Made by a program: the position numbers and the translations under genes
Assembly: GCF_027596085.1 (NCBI RefSeq)
Contig: NC_072453.1
Span: forward strand, 3,806,948 to 3,870,947
DNA from: Anoplopoma fimbria
Lineage: Eukaryota; Chordata; Actinopteri; Perciformes; Anoplopomatidae
Length of the DNA: 64,000 bases
Direction: 5' to 3'
Notes under the pieces: generated by a model
Database searches by the model: none
Told to the model about the DNA's origin: nothing
Seen by the model: the letters and a program-made list of their open reading frames with translations, nothing else
Shown: positions 17,887 to 29,800 of the stretch, one piece after another
Layout: each line of letters opens with the position of its first letter
Numbering within the stretch: the stretch's first letter is position 1

Positions 17887-20800
17887 TCAGTGTTGGTCGT
17901 GGCACTTCTTCTCCAGCGTGGAGCTTAGCCTCTCACTAGCACTGCTGCAGGACTCCAGAGCTCCACCGTTCCTGTAGATTCACAAAGACAAAACGTACAC
18001 AATGCTAAAATTTCAAAGTGATGTAATGTGACTTATTTTTAAACAAGTTACAACAGTTCTACACTATTTTTGCACTTTTGTTTACATTTGACTGGGAGAT
18101 AAATGTGTATATAAAAAGAGCCTACCTGGACATGAAGGTGTGAAGAAGCGAGGCATGGTGCTGAGGGAAGTATTCCTGCTGGATAGCATGCTCCAAACAC
18201 AACAGCTGACCTGGGACCAGTGAGACCTTTTTCCTCTTTCCCTCTCCCTGAAACACAGAACAGAAAAGTAAAAACCTAAATGAACTGATTTTTTATTTAT
18301 TATAGTACTTCATATCAAACTGTGATGAGACCGTCTGATCCAGTCACAGTTAAATGAGAGCTACGGAATCTGGTGCTTTGAAACACTACCACTTTTGTCC
18401 ACAGGGAGTACCAAAATCAAAGCTCCTTGTTGGAGATTTAAAGTCACTATGTGTGGAACTTTCATGTATTTTGAGTATTTGCTATAAAAAAAATAATAAC
18501 AAGGACTTTACCTTGAGGAGTCCCATCATGACCAGCAGCGAGGAGAGGAAGCAGTATGACTGGAAAGCTGAGCCAGAGAGGAGCTTCTTCATCACAGCAT
18601 CTGTGAGACACAGCGATGCAAGTCGTTTATTGAGACGGCATGCGCACATAAAGGGCGAAATCCATCAACAACAGCATTTGAACCACTAGTGAAAATCTTC
18701 ATAAGAAGCAACTTTCTATTTACCAATGGTTTCAAGGACAGCTGTTTTGGTCTCTGGTTCCTCACTGTACAAAGAAGCGATTTTCAGAAGGACATCTGCG
18801 GCCTTGTGGGGGTCAGATGCATCCACCTGGTGAGAAAATGTAAGAGTTTTATGAGCAGATTATATCAATTCTTTGCAAAGAAATTGTGTTTGAACACCTA
18901 ACCTAGCATGCTAAACATAAAAAAGGAGAGTTATACAAGATTGTGGGGAGCAGCAAACAATCACTCCATATTCATTTATTTTTAGATTCCTACCTGTTGT
19001 TGCAGGCTGGTCCTCATCTCTCCCAGCTGAAGGAGCCTCTCTGCAGAGGGGCAGCTGAGGAAAGACATGATCTCTGGCTGAGGGTCGACACAAAGTCACA
19101 ATCAGAAACACAACAACTTTTGTTTAAAAATTAACATGTGTATGCAACTCGTATTTTTGTGTCGTCTTACTGGGCTCTGAGGTTTTGCAGGACTGTTGTC
19201 TTTTCTTGTCAAACCATTTTCCTTCACAATTTCACCGTCATCTTCGTTGTCTTCATTACAGTCGTCACTGGCATCATCTTCGTCCTCATCTTCTTCTTCT
19301 TCATCCTCGTCATCAGGTTCTCCCTCATCATCACTGCAGTGAAGTAAAGATAACGATTAACAAGATGATCAGAGATAAGTTTTTTACTGAAGGAAGTGGA
19401 CTATAGCGTCAGGAGAGTTTTACTGGATTGCTTAACATCACATAAACATGTTAATTACCTGAGCGATGCCAGCATGCCTCCTTTGTCCATGTTCTCCATA
19501 GCTTCCCTCAAAGCCTCACAGCCCTCCTCCCCCAAACTGTTACCTGTAGGAGTCGCATACAAGAGTAACTTTCACCTGTTGTATCATCATTTTCTTATTC
19601 TCTTTTTTAGGGTGAAAATTTAATAATAATAATAATAATTTAACTGAAATTTTACATAACTTTTAGAAAATGTTCATCATATTTTACCATTTTCTCAGAA
19701 AATTCTTTGGAAACTAGTTTCATGACGTTTCCAGGATTATGACTGCCATTCTAGTAGTATTGTTTTTTCAGCCATCACCCAAAATAAAATACATCTAGCC
19801 TATATACAATCTATATACAAAAAAAAAAAAAAAAAAAATAATAAAAAAAAATAATATATATATATATATATATTTCATTCCCACTCGTAACCCTCAAAAA
19901 CATTACATTACATTACAAAAAACAGCTTTATAAACAATCCTTTTGAAAACCAAAAGTGAGTTAAACATTCTTACATTTATCCCCAACAATAGAAATGTAT
20001 CTCCTTTTAATCCTTTTTTTAGCTTTTTGTACAGTAAAATTAGAAACATCTCTCAAATCATATTTACACTTGTGTATTGAAAAAACCCTTTATGCACAGT
20101 CTGGCAGTGACTTTGTTGTAGCTCTTAACATTGTTTGCAGTATTTTATAATATACCATGGGAAGTGTCATGTAACTGCTACTTCTACACGGATAGAGGGA
20201 GCCGTTCCACAGTCAACCTACCGTTCAGATCCACTTTCTCCATGTCAGGTTTGTCCATGACAGCCTGAGCTACCACCAGAGCTGCTGCCTCTGTGATCTC
20301 ACCAAAAGACAGATTGAGATCCTGAAAACAAGGAACACCACAGACAACTGTAATCAGCCTGGTGACAAGGCAGACAAAGACAAAGGCTGAACTTTGATGG
20401 TGAACTGACCTTGAGGATGGGCAGACCCTCTCTGAGGACAGCAGCGAGCGCGATGGCTCCTTCAGAGCGGACCAGACAGTCTCCGAAGTTGATCGCCTGT
20501 ACGTTCCTCAGGTGCCTCAGAGCCTGCGAAAACCGTGTGCAGAAACAGTTTGACTCAAACGCATTGCTTCACATCTTCTCTACGTATAGGGAATGTGAGA
20601 ACAGGCCTCACCTGTGCCATGGCCAGCGTTCCCCTCTTGGTGAAAGTGTTGTCGTTGAAGTTGAGGACGCGGAGCTCTGGGTTGTGTCTCATGGCTGAAG
20701 CTAACGCCATCACACCTGCGTAGTTGATACCATTCTGGGGCATGTGGACTTCTTCCAGGCTGCCCATCAACTTACATGGTAAAAAAAAAAAAAAGGGGGA

Positions 20801-22531
20801 AGATTTTAAATAGACAGTGAAACAAAACAGAAAAAAACTGCAAATCCTTAAGACGCTGGAACTAGAAAATGTTTGGCATTTTACTTGAGAAATCACTATT
20901 TACAATCAACTGATTATCGAATAGCTCTTGAAATGTTTTCCATAAATGATCACATTTGGGAGTGATCATTTTCTACCTGAAATGCCTTAGCCAGGGCGCT
21001 GGCTCCTTCGTTTTCCAGGCGGTTCCTCCCTGCCATGAACACTCTCAGTTTGAGTGGAGCTCCGTGCGCTGATGACTGTCTGTGGCACTCAATCAGAGCT
21101 TCAGCCAGGATCTAAACAAAGCATACAGCACTGTAACGGTCTGCACTGGGATGCAAACGGAATAAACCCTGATCTGTGTGGAACATTTTTGAAGTGGTTA
21201 ATTGTCAATCTGGAGAAACTTCCTTCTTTAGATCCAGTTTGTGTGGAGAGAGGTTAAAAGTAACATTTTAAATATGCTTCTTGGAGGTTGAGAGATTTAC
21301 AGTGATAACTCACCTTTCCCCCTCCGATCCCCATGCCACAGTTGTTGAGCCTCAGCTCCTGCAAACTGTGGCAGGAAGGGCTCTTCAGCAGCTGTTCGAT
21401 TCCCTTCACACCATCTGGCCCAAAGGCATTATCACTAAGGTCCAACTCTGTCAGCCGGGCCCCTGCACTCATTAATGCGCTGCCCAGAGACCTCTGATGA
21501 ATGCACAGAAAGACAAAAGAAGTATATTACTAAACTTCATCACAACTCAAATCCAGAAAATGCAACTGCATAAATCAGTGTCTGAATTTCTCACCAGGGC
21601 TGTTGGGATTTCAGAGCGCAACCTTCCAGTGAACATGTCGCTCCAATAGCATCTCTGAAAGAAATAAGAAGAGCTTTTAAAAAGAAAGAAAACAGGGAAG
21701 TCAGTCTTCTTTGCTACGACACTGGGTAGGAGGAAATTTAGAGTGAGTACTTAGATCCTCCACTGCTGGTTTTCTAGGTCCTCAAAACCCCTCGAAAAAG
21801 AAAACTGGAAATGCACTTATGCTCCCAAACTGTGGAACAACTTACCCAAAAACATTAGAGAGGCAGCCTCTGTTGACACTTTCAAGCATCATCTAAAAAC
21901 ATATTTATTCCGCCAAGCCTTTCTTTCATAACAGCACTTTATGTGCGCTCCACATAGTCCCAAAACTGTCCTTCAAATGACCTTTTATGTACTTAAACAC
22001 TTTTATGTCTATACATTTATTTAATTATTGGTCATTTTAAATGTAATATGTTTTCCAGTTTTATTCATATGTTTTGGGATTGCACTTAAAATGCAAGTGC
22101 AAAAAGCATGCTCTATAAATGCTCTATAAATGCAGAATATTATTATTATTATTATTATTACCTGGAGCTGGTCTTTGCTCTCCAGAGCCTTGGCAATGGC
22201 CCGGGCCGCATCCACTCCCACTGTGTTCCCCTCCAGGCGCAGAGCTCTCAGACCGGGGTACTGCTCCACCTCACGGACCAGCTCCTCCACTGAAGGCACA
22301 GAGAACAGGCTGTCAGGTCTCAGAAGGAAACATCCCATCAACTCTCCCATGTCGACAGTAGAGAATGAAAGGAGAACACATAACTTAAACCATCTCTGCT
22401 GCCATGCTCAACATCTGACCTGATTCTGCGTCGTCAAGCTTCAGACCCAAGCCTTTGAAGCTCAACTCTCCATCCCCGACGTGGGTCTTGGAAAGCGCAT
22501 CAGCCAGCTGAGCAATGTCATCTGAGGCCAT
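17887..22531 (-). CDS. rangap1: Ran GTPase-activating protein 1
   Basis: Activates GTP hydrolysis by Ran on the cytoplasmic side of nuclear pores. Coding exons on the minus strand: 22531-22420, 22289-22162, 21654-21595, 21493-21314, 21111-20977, 20770-20612, 20523-20410, 20321-20222, 19543-19459, 19333-19171, 19077-18994, 18826-18724, 18600-18512, 18247-18126, 17971-17887. They give 572 aa in phase (human 587). The LRR domain carries family signatures ([92 protein letters not shown]). Exon 19333-19171 encodes the acidic Asp/Glu linker. The C-terminal domain keeps a SUMO consensus LKGE with its Lys at about residue 504, split over an exon junction; the human site is LKSE. A 5'UTR exon probably ends at 22843. 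Confidence 0.96.
19615..19900. repeat. Low-complexity AT-rich tracts in a rangap1 intron
   Basis: (AAT)n at about 19621-19640, a long poly-A and an (AT)n run at about 19818-19872, all inside the intron between coding exons 8 and 9. Confidence 0.85.
21811..22161 (+). mobile_element. LINE 3' end (ORF2 C-terminus plus tail)
   Basis: Plus-strand sequence encodes the end of a LINE reverse-transcriptase ORF ([18 protein letters not shown] and [12 protein letters not shown], stop at 21929-21931). An AT-rich 3'UTR and a (TTA)n tail follow, ending at 22161. It is antisense to rangap1 and fills most of the intron after coding exon 2. The tail ends immediately at the exon's splice donor. Confidence 0.8.
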
Positions 22532-22842
22532 AGTGGATCTGTGGACACATCCAGAAGCCAGGCATGAGAGGGGAGGATCAGATTGAAGTGACTGACCAAG
22601 ACGAAATCAAGCATTTACATATCAGTGGTTATACTGTAAACAGATACTTTTCTAACAACAGTAGAAGAAGAAGACAGCAGCAGCAGCACTCGTGGTGACG
22701 TTAGCCGTGTAGCCCCGGCGGCGTTAGCTAGCAGAAGTGCGCAACGTGAGTTAAACTAAAACTAACGTGACTGTGAATCTGGACTTTATGAAGCTTTTAT
22801 TGATCACCAGTCACGAAGCTCTCACTGATATGGTTACCTTAC

Positions 22843-22910
22843 CGCAGAGAGGAGTCGGTGTTTTCCAGGGTAACGATGGCGAACACACGCCGCTCTTCCG
22901 TACGGCGCGC
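22843..22910 (-). promoter_or_regulatory. rangap1: Probable rangap1 5'UTR exon
   Basis: Minus-strand donor CTCTGCG|GTAAGG (boundary 22843) pairs with the acceptor GTCCACAG at 22539-22540, seven bases before the ATG. The surrounding 22850-22960 sequence is CpG-rich, as expected for the promoter of this housekeeping gene. The 5' limit is approximate. Confidence 0.5.
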
Positions 22911-23130
22911 CGGTTGCTCAACCCCGTGACGTCATACCGCCCCGCTTTCTTTTTCGTGGATCCTGGTTTACGTCAGTTAAACTATATCGACGCTGTTTTA
23001 CCGCCACCTGCTGGTACAACCCGGAACTACAGTTGAGTTATTTCACCGCACTCTGTTTATCTAATGGTTATAATAATTAACGGATGAAATATCTTATGCA
23101 AATAGCATGGCCTCTGCACCATATAAATAT

Positions 23131-23430
23131 TGTCTGAATGTTTTTTTTTTTAATATGCTGTATATGTACAGTACCAGTCTAAAGTTTGGACACACCTTCT
23201 CATTCAACTACTTTGAAGAATCTAAAATATAAAACATATTCTGGTTTGTTGAGCATTTGTTTGTTTACCACATAATTCCATATGTGTTCCTTCATAGTTT
23301 GGATGTCTTCAATATTAATCTACAATGTAGAAAAAAAATAAAAATAAAGAAAAACCATTGAATGAGAAGGTGTGTCCAAACTTTTGACTGGTACTGTACA
23401 TACAGCATATTAAAAAAAACATTTAGACAT
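23131..23430. mobile_element. Tc1-type MITE with outer inverted arms
   Basis: Core 23167-23400 has terminal inverted repeats of about 40 bp beginning TACAGTACCAGTCWAAAGTT with one mismatch, a form I recall as a widespread Tc1/mariner-related non-autonomous element. A second copy lies at 46052-46272 in the opposite orientation. Beyond the core the inverted symmetry goes on for roughly 30 bp: left arm TGTCTGAATG, T-run, AATATGCTGTAT at 23131-23162; right arm ATACAGCATATT, A-run, CATTTAGACA at 23400-23429. Confidence 0.75.
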
Positions 23431-23551
23431 AAAAAAAAAAAAAACTTTAAATTTTGTGAATGTTGAATGAATACATTTAAGTTGGTAATAATGTATTTTT
23501 AGAAGTAGTTTTAGCTTGTGTCAAACTACTTTTTTTTTTAACGGTTGTCAG

Positions 23552-24381
23552 TCCTATTATCACTCAACTAGCCCCAGTAAAAGCCACTCGAGGAGCTATT
23601 AATGCCCCTGCTAGGTTTGGGTCGCTATTCAAAAGGACATTTGCTAGCTTCTTTGGTTTCCTTACTGGAAAGATGTTGTGGCAGAAGTTCAAGAGGTCAA
23701 AGAATTCCTCAAATGGAGAGGACCTGACACAGAGGTCAGGACTGGCTCCTCCATGTGGTGCCCAGTCGGGTACAGGTGAGATAAGAGATGAAATAAGATA
23801 ATTAGTCCTGCAGCGGGGACATTTACAGGATTACAGCAGCATAGAGTAAAGTGCAACCAAGAGACATAGTAAAAAACAAGATCAAAACAAGTATAGTAAA
23901 TAAGTAAAAAAAACAGTAAAAAAATATTGAATAAGTTAAAAAAAAAAGTAAAAAATCCACAATAACTAAAATATTATATATACAGACAGAATAGAATAAT
24001 TATTGTATTGCACAGATTTTTGGTATGTGTGGTCTACTGGGTGACCCAGATACGAGGGCTTATGTCCCCTTCATGTCAGAAATCATAAACCAGAAGCCTA
24101 TCGATAAGGATGGAGACAGTGAGGAGCCACTCCTGCAGGGGGGCAGAGGAGAGGACCTAATCCCTCTGGTTGAATCCTGTGAGCAGTCGGAGTCCAGGAA
24201 AGACCCCATTCTGTGGGAGGACCTTAGGCTCAACAGCAGAGAAACCAGCAAGCTCCTCCTCACACTGAAGGCAGAGACACTGGTGAAACCTCCAGCAGAG
24301 GGAGAGCCACAGAGATGCACACATGAGAAAGAGGCAAGGCCTGATTACCAACAGAGTTTGTTTTATGGATACACCTTGTGA
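23552..24381 (+). CDS. Unrecognised two-exon reading frame (5' partial or decayed)
   Basis: Exon 23552-23775 has a pyrimidine-rich acceptor (TTTTTTTAACGGTTGTCAG) and a consensus donor (ACAG|GTGAGA). Exon 24080-24381 has acceptor TTCATGTCAG and ends in TGA. The two join in phase to about 174 codons without a stop. The first exon gives a hydrophobic/basic stretch (RTFASFFGFLTGKMLWQKFK); the second is acidic and Lys-rich (ILWEDLRLNSRETSKLLLTL, ending QQSLFYGYTL). No start codon or upstream exon could be placed between it and the rangap1 promoter. A LINE tail lies in the intron. I recognise no family. It could be the end of a lineage-specific gene, a gene remnant, or chance. Confidence 0.4.
23783..24035 (-). 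mobile_element. LINE 3'-end fragment
   Basis: Same family and orientation as 12308-12626 and 24841-25675: GATAAGATAATTAGTCCTGC block, A-rich interior and the CAGACAGAATAGAATAATTA / TATTGCACAG block, ending in TGTGTGGTCTACTGGG. It sits in the intron of the unrecognised two-exon frame. Confidence 0.7.
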
Positions 24382-24840
24382 CACCTGGATCACATTCATG
24401 GCATATTTGTGTAATTTTTAAAATACTTTGGTGGCACAGAAAAGCATTGTCAGTTGTACTTACCAATATTTTTCAATATACTTTTGATACTTTGAAGTAC
24501 TTAAGGGTAACATTTAATAGTTTACAAAACAAAATACACAATTCAGGAGAGAGCAGGGTAATAGTTTTTAATGGGTTTATGTTCAATTGAATTCTATCCA
24601 TTTCAAATTGTAAACATTTCAACCTGCTTTACATGATAATTACATTATATGATCATGTAAATAACAAAACAAAGAGGCAATGATTGTTCACATATTATTT
24701 TACAATCAAACCTAAGCATGGTGTGTGGGGGAGATGTTTGAAATTCAAAGAGGATTAGAAAAGAACAGAATATAATTACTTCATTAATTTACCTTATATA
24801 TTAGATACTGAACTTTTGACATTACACTAAAACTACTAGT

Positions 24841-25675
24841 TAAGATAAGATAAGATAATCCTTTGTTAGTCCCACAGCAGGGAAATTTACAGGATTACAG
24901 CAGCATAGAGGATAGTGCAAACAAGAGAAATAGTAAAAAAAAAAAAAAAAAACAAGATCAAAATAAGTATTATAAATAAGCAATGAGCAATAAAAAAACC
25001 CCAGTAAAAAACAGTAAATAATCCACAGTAACTGAAATATTATATTACATTACAGTCATTTAGCAGACGCTTTTATCCAAAGCGACTTACAATAAGTGTA
25101 TTCAACATAGGTATTCAAGAGAACTACTAGTCACCAGAAGTCATAAGTGCATCTCCTTTCTTAAACAAGCATCTAAGAGCATAAACCAGAGCAAAAGTAT
25201 AGTGCAGAAGCAAATTACTACGAAGACAATAAGTGCAACAAACTAATACAAATACAATAAGTGCAACGAACTGATACGAATACAATAAGTGCAACAAACT
25301 AATACGAATATATACAGACAGAAACTATTATAACTATTGTATTGCACAGTGTATTAGTATCGTGTGGTCTACTTGGAGCAGAACTGGTTGTGCAACCTGA
25401 CAGCAGCAGGAAGGAAGGACCTGCGGTACCTCTCCTTCACACACCGGGGGTGAAGCAGCCGGTGGCTGAAGGAGCTGCACAGAGCTGCCAGGGTGTCCTG
25501 CATGGGGTGGGAGGTGTTGTCCATCAGGGATGACAGCTTGGCCATCACCCTCCTGTCTCCCACCACCTCCACCGTATCCAGTGGACACCCCAGCACACTG
25601 CTGGCCTTCCTGACCAGTTTGTTTAGTCTCTTCCTGGCGGCTGTCGAGATGCTGCTGTTCCTTTGCAGACTCAGA
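24841..25675 (-). mobile_element. LINE 3' end with ORF2 C-terminus, interrupted
   Basis: Minus-strand frame 25596-25369 encodes a LINE reverse-transcriptase C-terminus ([38 protein letters not shown], stop at 25369-25371). A 3'UTR follows, which ends in a TATCT repeat at 24841. The 3'UTR is split by another repeat at about 25042-25311. It is the most complete of the four copies in the window. Confidence 0.8.
25042..25311 (-). mobile_element. L2-type LINE or SINE tail nested in the LINE
   Basis: Minus-strand end reads AAGTCGCTTTGGATAAAAGC, then GTCTGCTAAATGACTGTAAT; this is the stem-loop tail that I recall as shared by eel UnaL2-type LINEs and fish SINEs, with a TGTAA/TAATG repeat. Related copies: 40463-40612 (-) and 45335-45655 (+). 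Confidence 0.7.
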
Positions 25676-26029
25676 TTTTATGTAAGAAAACATAACAAAA
25701 ACAAAAGATTTTACAGAATATGATGTATTGCTATAAATATACAATGACCAATATATTGTGTGTTAAGTGGGCAAAATAGTCCCATCTTGGCCAACTACTA
25801 AATTAAAATGCTGTATACACATGATTGCATTTTCAACCATTTTGATGCTAATACTTTTTTACAACATTTTAAATACAGGGTTATTGGAGTAGAGTATCTT
25901 CCCATTGTGAGTATGACTGCTTTAATGCCCCACTCCCAGTCCATAACTAACCCTAACCTGAACAGGGACACCGGCTGTGCTGCCCCCTGGTGGCCAAACT
26001 CTCCTGGAAACTTGTTGCCATACTGCACT

Positions 26030-26263
26030 CGCCTGAGCAGCTAGCAGTTAGCTCGCTAGCTAGCGTTAGCACACATTGACTCAGTATCCAGCAGCGGTCG
26101 TAGCGCAGAGAAACTCTTGCTCCGTCCGTCCACACACCAATGACAGGGACACTGACTTCACAGACATGCGCCTGGACACTGACTGATATCTGGCTCGCTG
26201 TTCATCACTTCATTGCCATCGCTGTGTGAAGCTATCTCTGATCTGAAGCTGCACTCTGACTCG
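26030..26263 (+). promoter_or_regulatory. zc3h7b: Probable promoter and 5'UTR exon of zc3h7b
   Basis: GC-richer segment ending in a consensus donor (GACTCG|GTGAGT, boundary 26263). The next acceptor (CACCCTCAG) lies three bases before the zc3h7b ATG at 26841. It contains several GCTAGC/GTTAGC motifs; the transcription start cannot be placed. Confidence 0.5.
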
Positions 26264-26840
26264 GTGAGTTGTCGTGATGAGTGAGGGCTTTGGCTAATAG
26301 CTGGGGCTCCATTAGCAAATGAAGTTAGCTAGCTAACCGGTAGCTAGCTAATAAGCAGTGTAGCCATATATGCCAGCTTAACAATAATTAACTTTAAGAC
26401 AATGTATGTTCAGAATAATCAAATTTTGCATTCTTCATTTCTTTAACGCTAGCTAAACTGAGCTGCAGTGATTAGCATTTTGGCTGAGTGAGACACGTTA
26501 AGTCAAGCTAGCGTTAGCTGGCGGACACTACCAGCAGCCTGCCCCACATGCATGTCTGTCGGGGAGTCGGAGGGTCGTCCTGTACTCTACCCACGATCCA
26601 GCTTCACTGTCAGCTTTGCCTTTGTTGACTCGAGTCCGATGAGGTCTGAGCGTGTTTCAGGCCTCGGCTCGTCCAATGACACGTTAGGTAGTTAGCAGGG
26701 TTTTTTTTTTTTAAGGTTTTCAGAATATATCCCAAGCCTTCAGATACGTGGATATATTGACCGTAACGTCAACGCTGTTGTGCAAAAAAAAAAAAAAGTT
26801 TTAAGCATTTGCAAGTCAACCTTGTGTTCACCCTCAGGCT

Positions 26841-29800
26841 ATGGATACTGATCGCCAGAAACGCAGAGAGGAGATTCAGAAAGCCATGAGCTTTATTCAG
26901 TAAGTACACAAGTAAAGAAAGCATTTTGTATGCAGCCTTGACAACTAATTAACGTTTTCACGAGCAAAGTTCACACCCCTTGGAGGAGATTATTGACATC
27001 TTATGCTCTGTCCACAGGTCATCTTTGCCTTTCCCAGAGCCAGAGAGCTATGAGGTTTGCATTCATCCTTTTCATCCTATTTTTTTTTTTTGCCCACAAC
27101 TTTTAATCAGCAATTTGTTCCTACTCAAAGATTTCATCGTGACCAATACTCACGTTTTGTTCAGTTATCTCCCGTACCTAGATGTAAATTGGAGCTCAGA
27201 CATTGTCATTTATTCATTTTTTCATTCCCCCTCCCTTTCGTTTTGTGTTCCCCATTTTTCCTCTCCTTATGTGTCTTTCTGACCATCACATTTCACTTTT
27301 ATTATTTATGTCACACCGTCCCTTCCTGTCTCACCCTCCTCATTATTACCTCTCTTTGACCTTTCCTCTAACGCTTCCCTTCAGGCATTTGTGATCCAGT
27401 TGGTATGTAACTTGCTGGACGAGGGCAATTCTTGCTTTCGAGATGGGGACTGTCGACAAGCGACCCAGCAGTATGGAGAGGGGATCAGTGTTGCCCGCTA
27501 TGCTCAGGCTGAGGCCCTCGTCATCCCTCACGAGCTGCTGGAGAGCCTATATGTCAACAGGGCTGCTTCCTGCTACCAGACGGTGAGAGAGAAGAGGGAA
27601 TATGTCCCTTGCAGATGGTCATGTGGACAAATATAAAAAGGAGTAGGGACTGTATATCAGTTTGACTTGTAGATCAATTACTGGTTATAAACCAACAAAG
27701 TAAACTGTTTTCATAATGTTTGTTTCACACATTTGGGGGGAATATTCAGTATTGATTTTTTTTAATGAATAGTTCATTTAACAGCGTAGTTTCCTTTGCA
27801 CAGAACCACAACTTATAAGAAAGATAGAATTGCTTCTATTCATTTTTTGTATTTGTATGAACTACGGTAATCTGCCTGGGAAGCAAGGAGCCACAATCCT
27901 TTTTGACAGCAAACAGTGGGTTAATGGGAAATGTTGATAATCATTTTGAGACGCACGGTATCTGTTTTAATGCCGTGGTGACATTCAGGCTTTATGTCTG
28001 TGAGTGTTGTCTTCCTTGTTATATTAAGGTATTGTTGTCATTTTGACAATTCTTAACATGTTTTAAAAACCAAATCTAGCCTTTCCCTTGGAATGCCCGT
28101 CTTGATGTGCACACTCAATATGACTAATTTACATTTTACAGTAGGAGGCTCTTTTGCATTAAAAATTAATGAATGATCTACCTCTTGCTCAGTCTTTTTA
28201 TGTTCTATGTAAAATGACTCTTGAATCCCAAGCCTTTCCAGATCTTACTGTCTGTCTTTGTGTGTAATTTTGTACTGTCAACCTCAGAGGGAGTATGAGC
28301 GCTGTGTTCAGGACTGTGACAGCGCACTGTGTGTGTCAGAAGGCAGTCGCAGGGCTTTGTACCGCAAAGCGATCTGTCTGAGGGAGTTGGGACGAATCCG
28401 GGAGGCCTATGAGTGTGGAACAAAATGTCTACTCACAGCACCACACGTATGTCATCAACACTTAAATACCAATACAAATGACCTTTTGCCGAAAGTAATT
28501 TTAAGGATCTTGTTTTAAGTGAAAGATTACCTCTCAGAAATTTAGTTTGTAGAGATAATAAGCACTTTAGTTAATGCAGATTTGTAATAGAATCGTGAAA
28601 TTCAGTGTCAGTATACATATTTAGTCATGAATTATGACTTCATGGACTACATTGTGTTCTTTGTAATAATTTACCTTAAAGTGAATGAAACTTATTCTTG
28701 GTAAGTAGGACCCTTTTTTGTGCTTCGTATTCCAGGACAGACTGGTGAATGACCTGGCTCAGGATCTGGCCAATAAACTAGGCCTGAAGGGCCGCAAGGC
28801 TTACGTCAGCCCTCAAACGGAGTCCACAGCCACAGAAGGGGAGAGTCATGGGGAGACTTCCCCACCCACAGGAGAGGTAGGTGCTATTGTCGCATTACAG
28901 AGTAACTTACTTGGCAACTAAATGAGAGACTAATCATATCTCTTATTTCTCTCTTTTTCTCAGATGTCCTCCAATGGGCTGGAATCTCTTAGTGACATGG
29001 GACAAGGTATGACCAACCAGCACCTTGAACATGTCTGCTCCCACCCAGACTCCCATCTATTTACCATATTCATTTTCTTAACGCCATTGCTTTTTTCGTC
29101 CTCCTCAGGGGACCTGTCTAACGCGCAGTGCATCCCTGCTCCTTTGGCCACACCCATCCCGGTCAGTGATGATCCGGCGACCCCTGTGGTGACCCCATGC
29201 ACTGACCTGTCAGAGAGCCCCAGCAGCCAAGGCCTGCCCCCCATGCAGTTCTCCGTCCCTGTGTCGGAGCACATGGATGAATGCAGCAGCAGCGTCATCA
29301 AGGACGAGCTGGACTGTCTGCTGGACTGCATCCCGAAGAACGTCAGTGAGGTGAGTGAAGGACAGATAACGGAAGGAAATTTACCAATCGTATACCACCA
29401 ATTTTTATTTTCACATGTATTAAAGCACATGTAATGGTGTTTTGTTTGGTAATATTTGCTTGATTAAATTTAGAAATGCCACTTTTTTTAAACTAAAGGA
29501 TGGCAGAGCGGTAAATATCACAGGATAAAATGAATTGAAAGGTGGAATTGGATCTTCAGCCGCAAGGGTCTCAAGTACTTTTAGTAGGGTTGACTTCACT
29601 TGGTAGGTCCTCTTCATAAGGTAATGCTTGTCTCTGTTTGTCGCCTGGCACAGAGTCCAGTCCAGGGTGCTATCCCCACCAACCTCCCCAATACGGCAGT
29701 GGGTCTCCGACCGCCTTACTCCCCGAACCTTCAAGCCCCGTCCCCCCAGCTTGCCCCAACATTCTTTAGCTCCTCTATCAGTGAGATGCCCCCACTGGAG

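Noticed and set aside
22767..23036. 89-codon plus frame upstream of the unknown two-exon gene
   Set aside because: It overlaps the rangap1 5'UTR exon and promoter, and no donor joins it in phase to 23552.
28960..29430. 156-codon minus frame
   Set aside because: Shadow of the zc3h7b exons 28964-29006 and 29109-29350 on the other strand.
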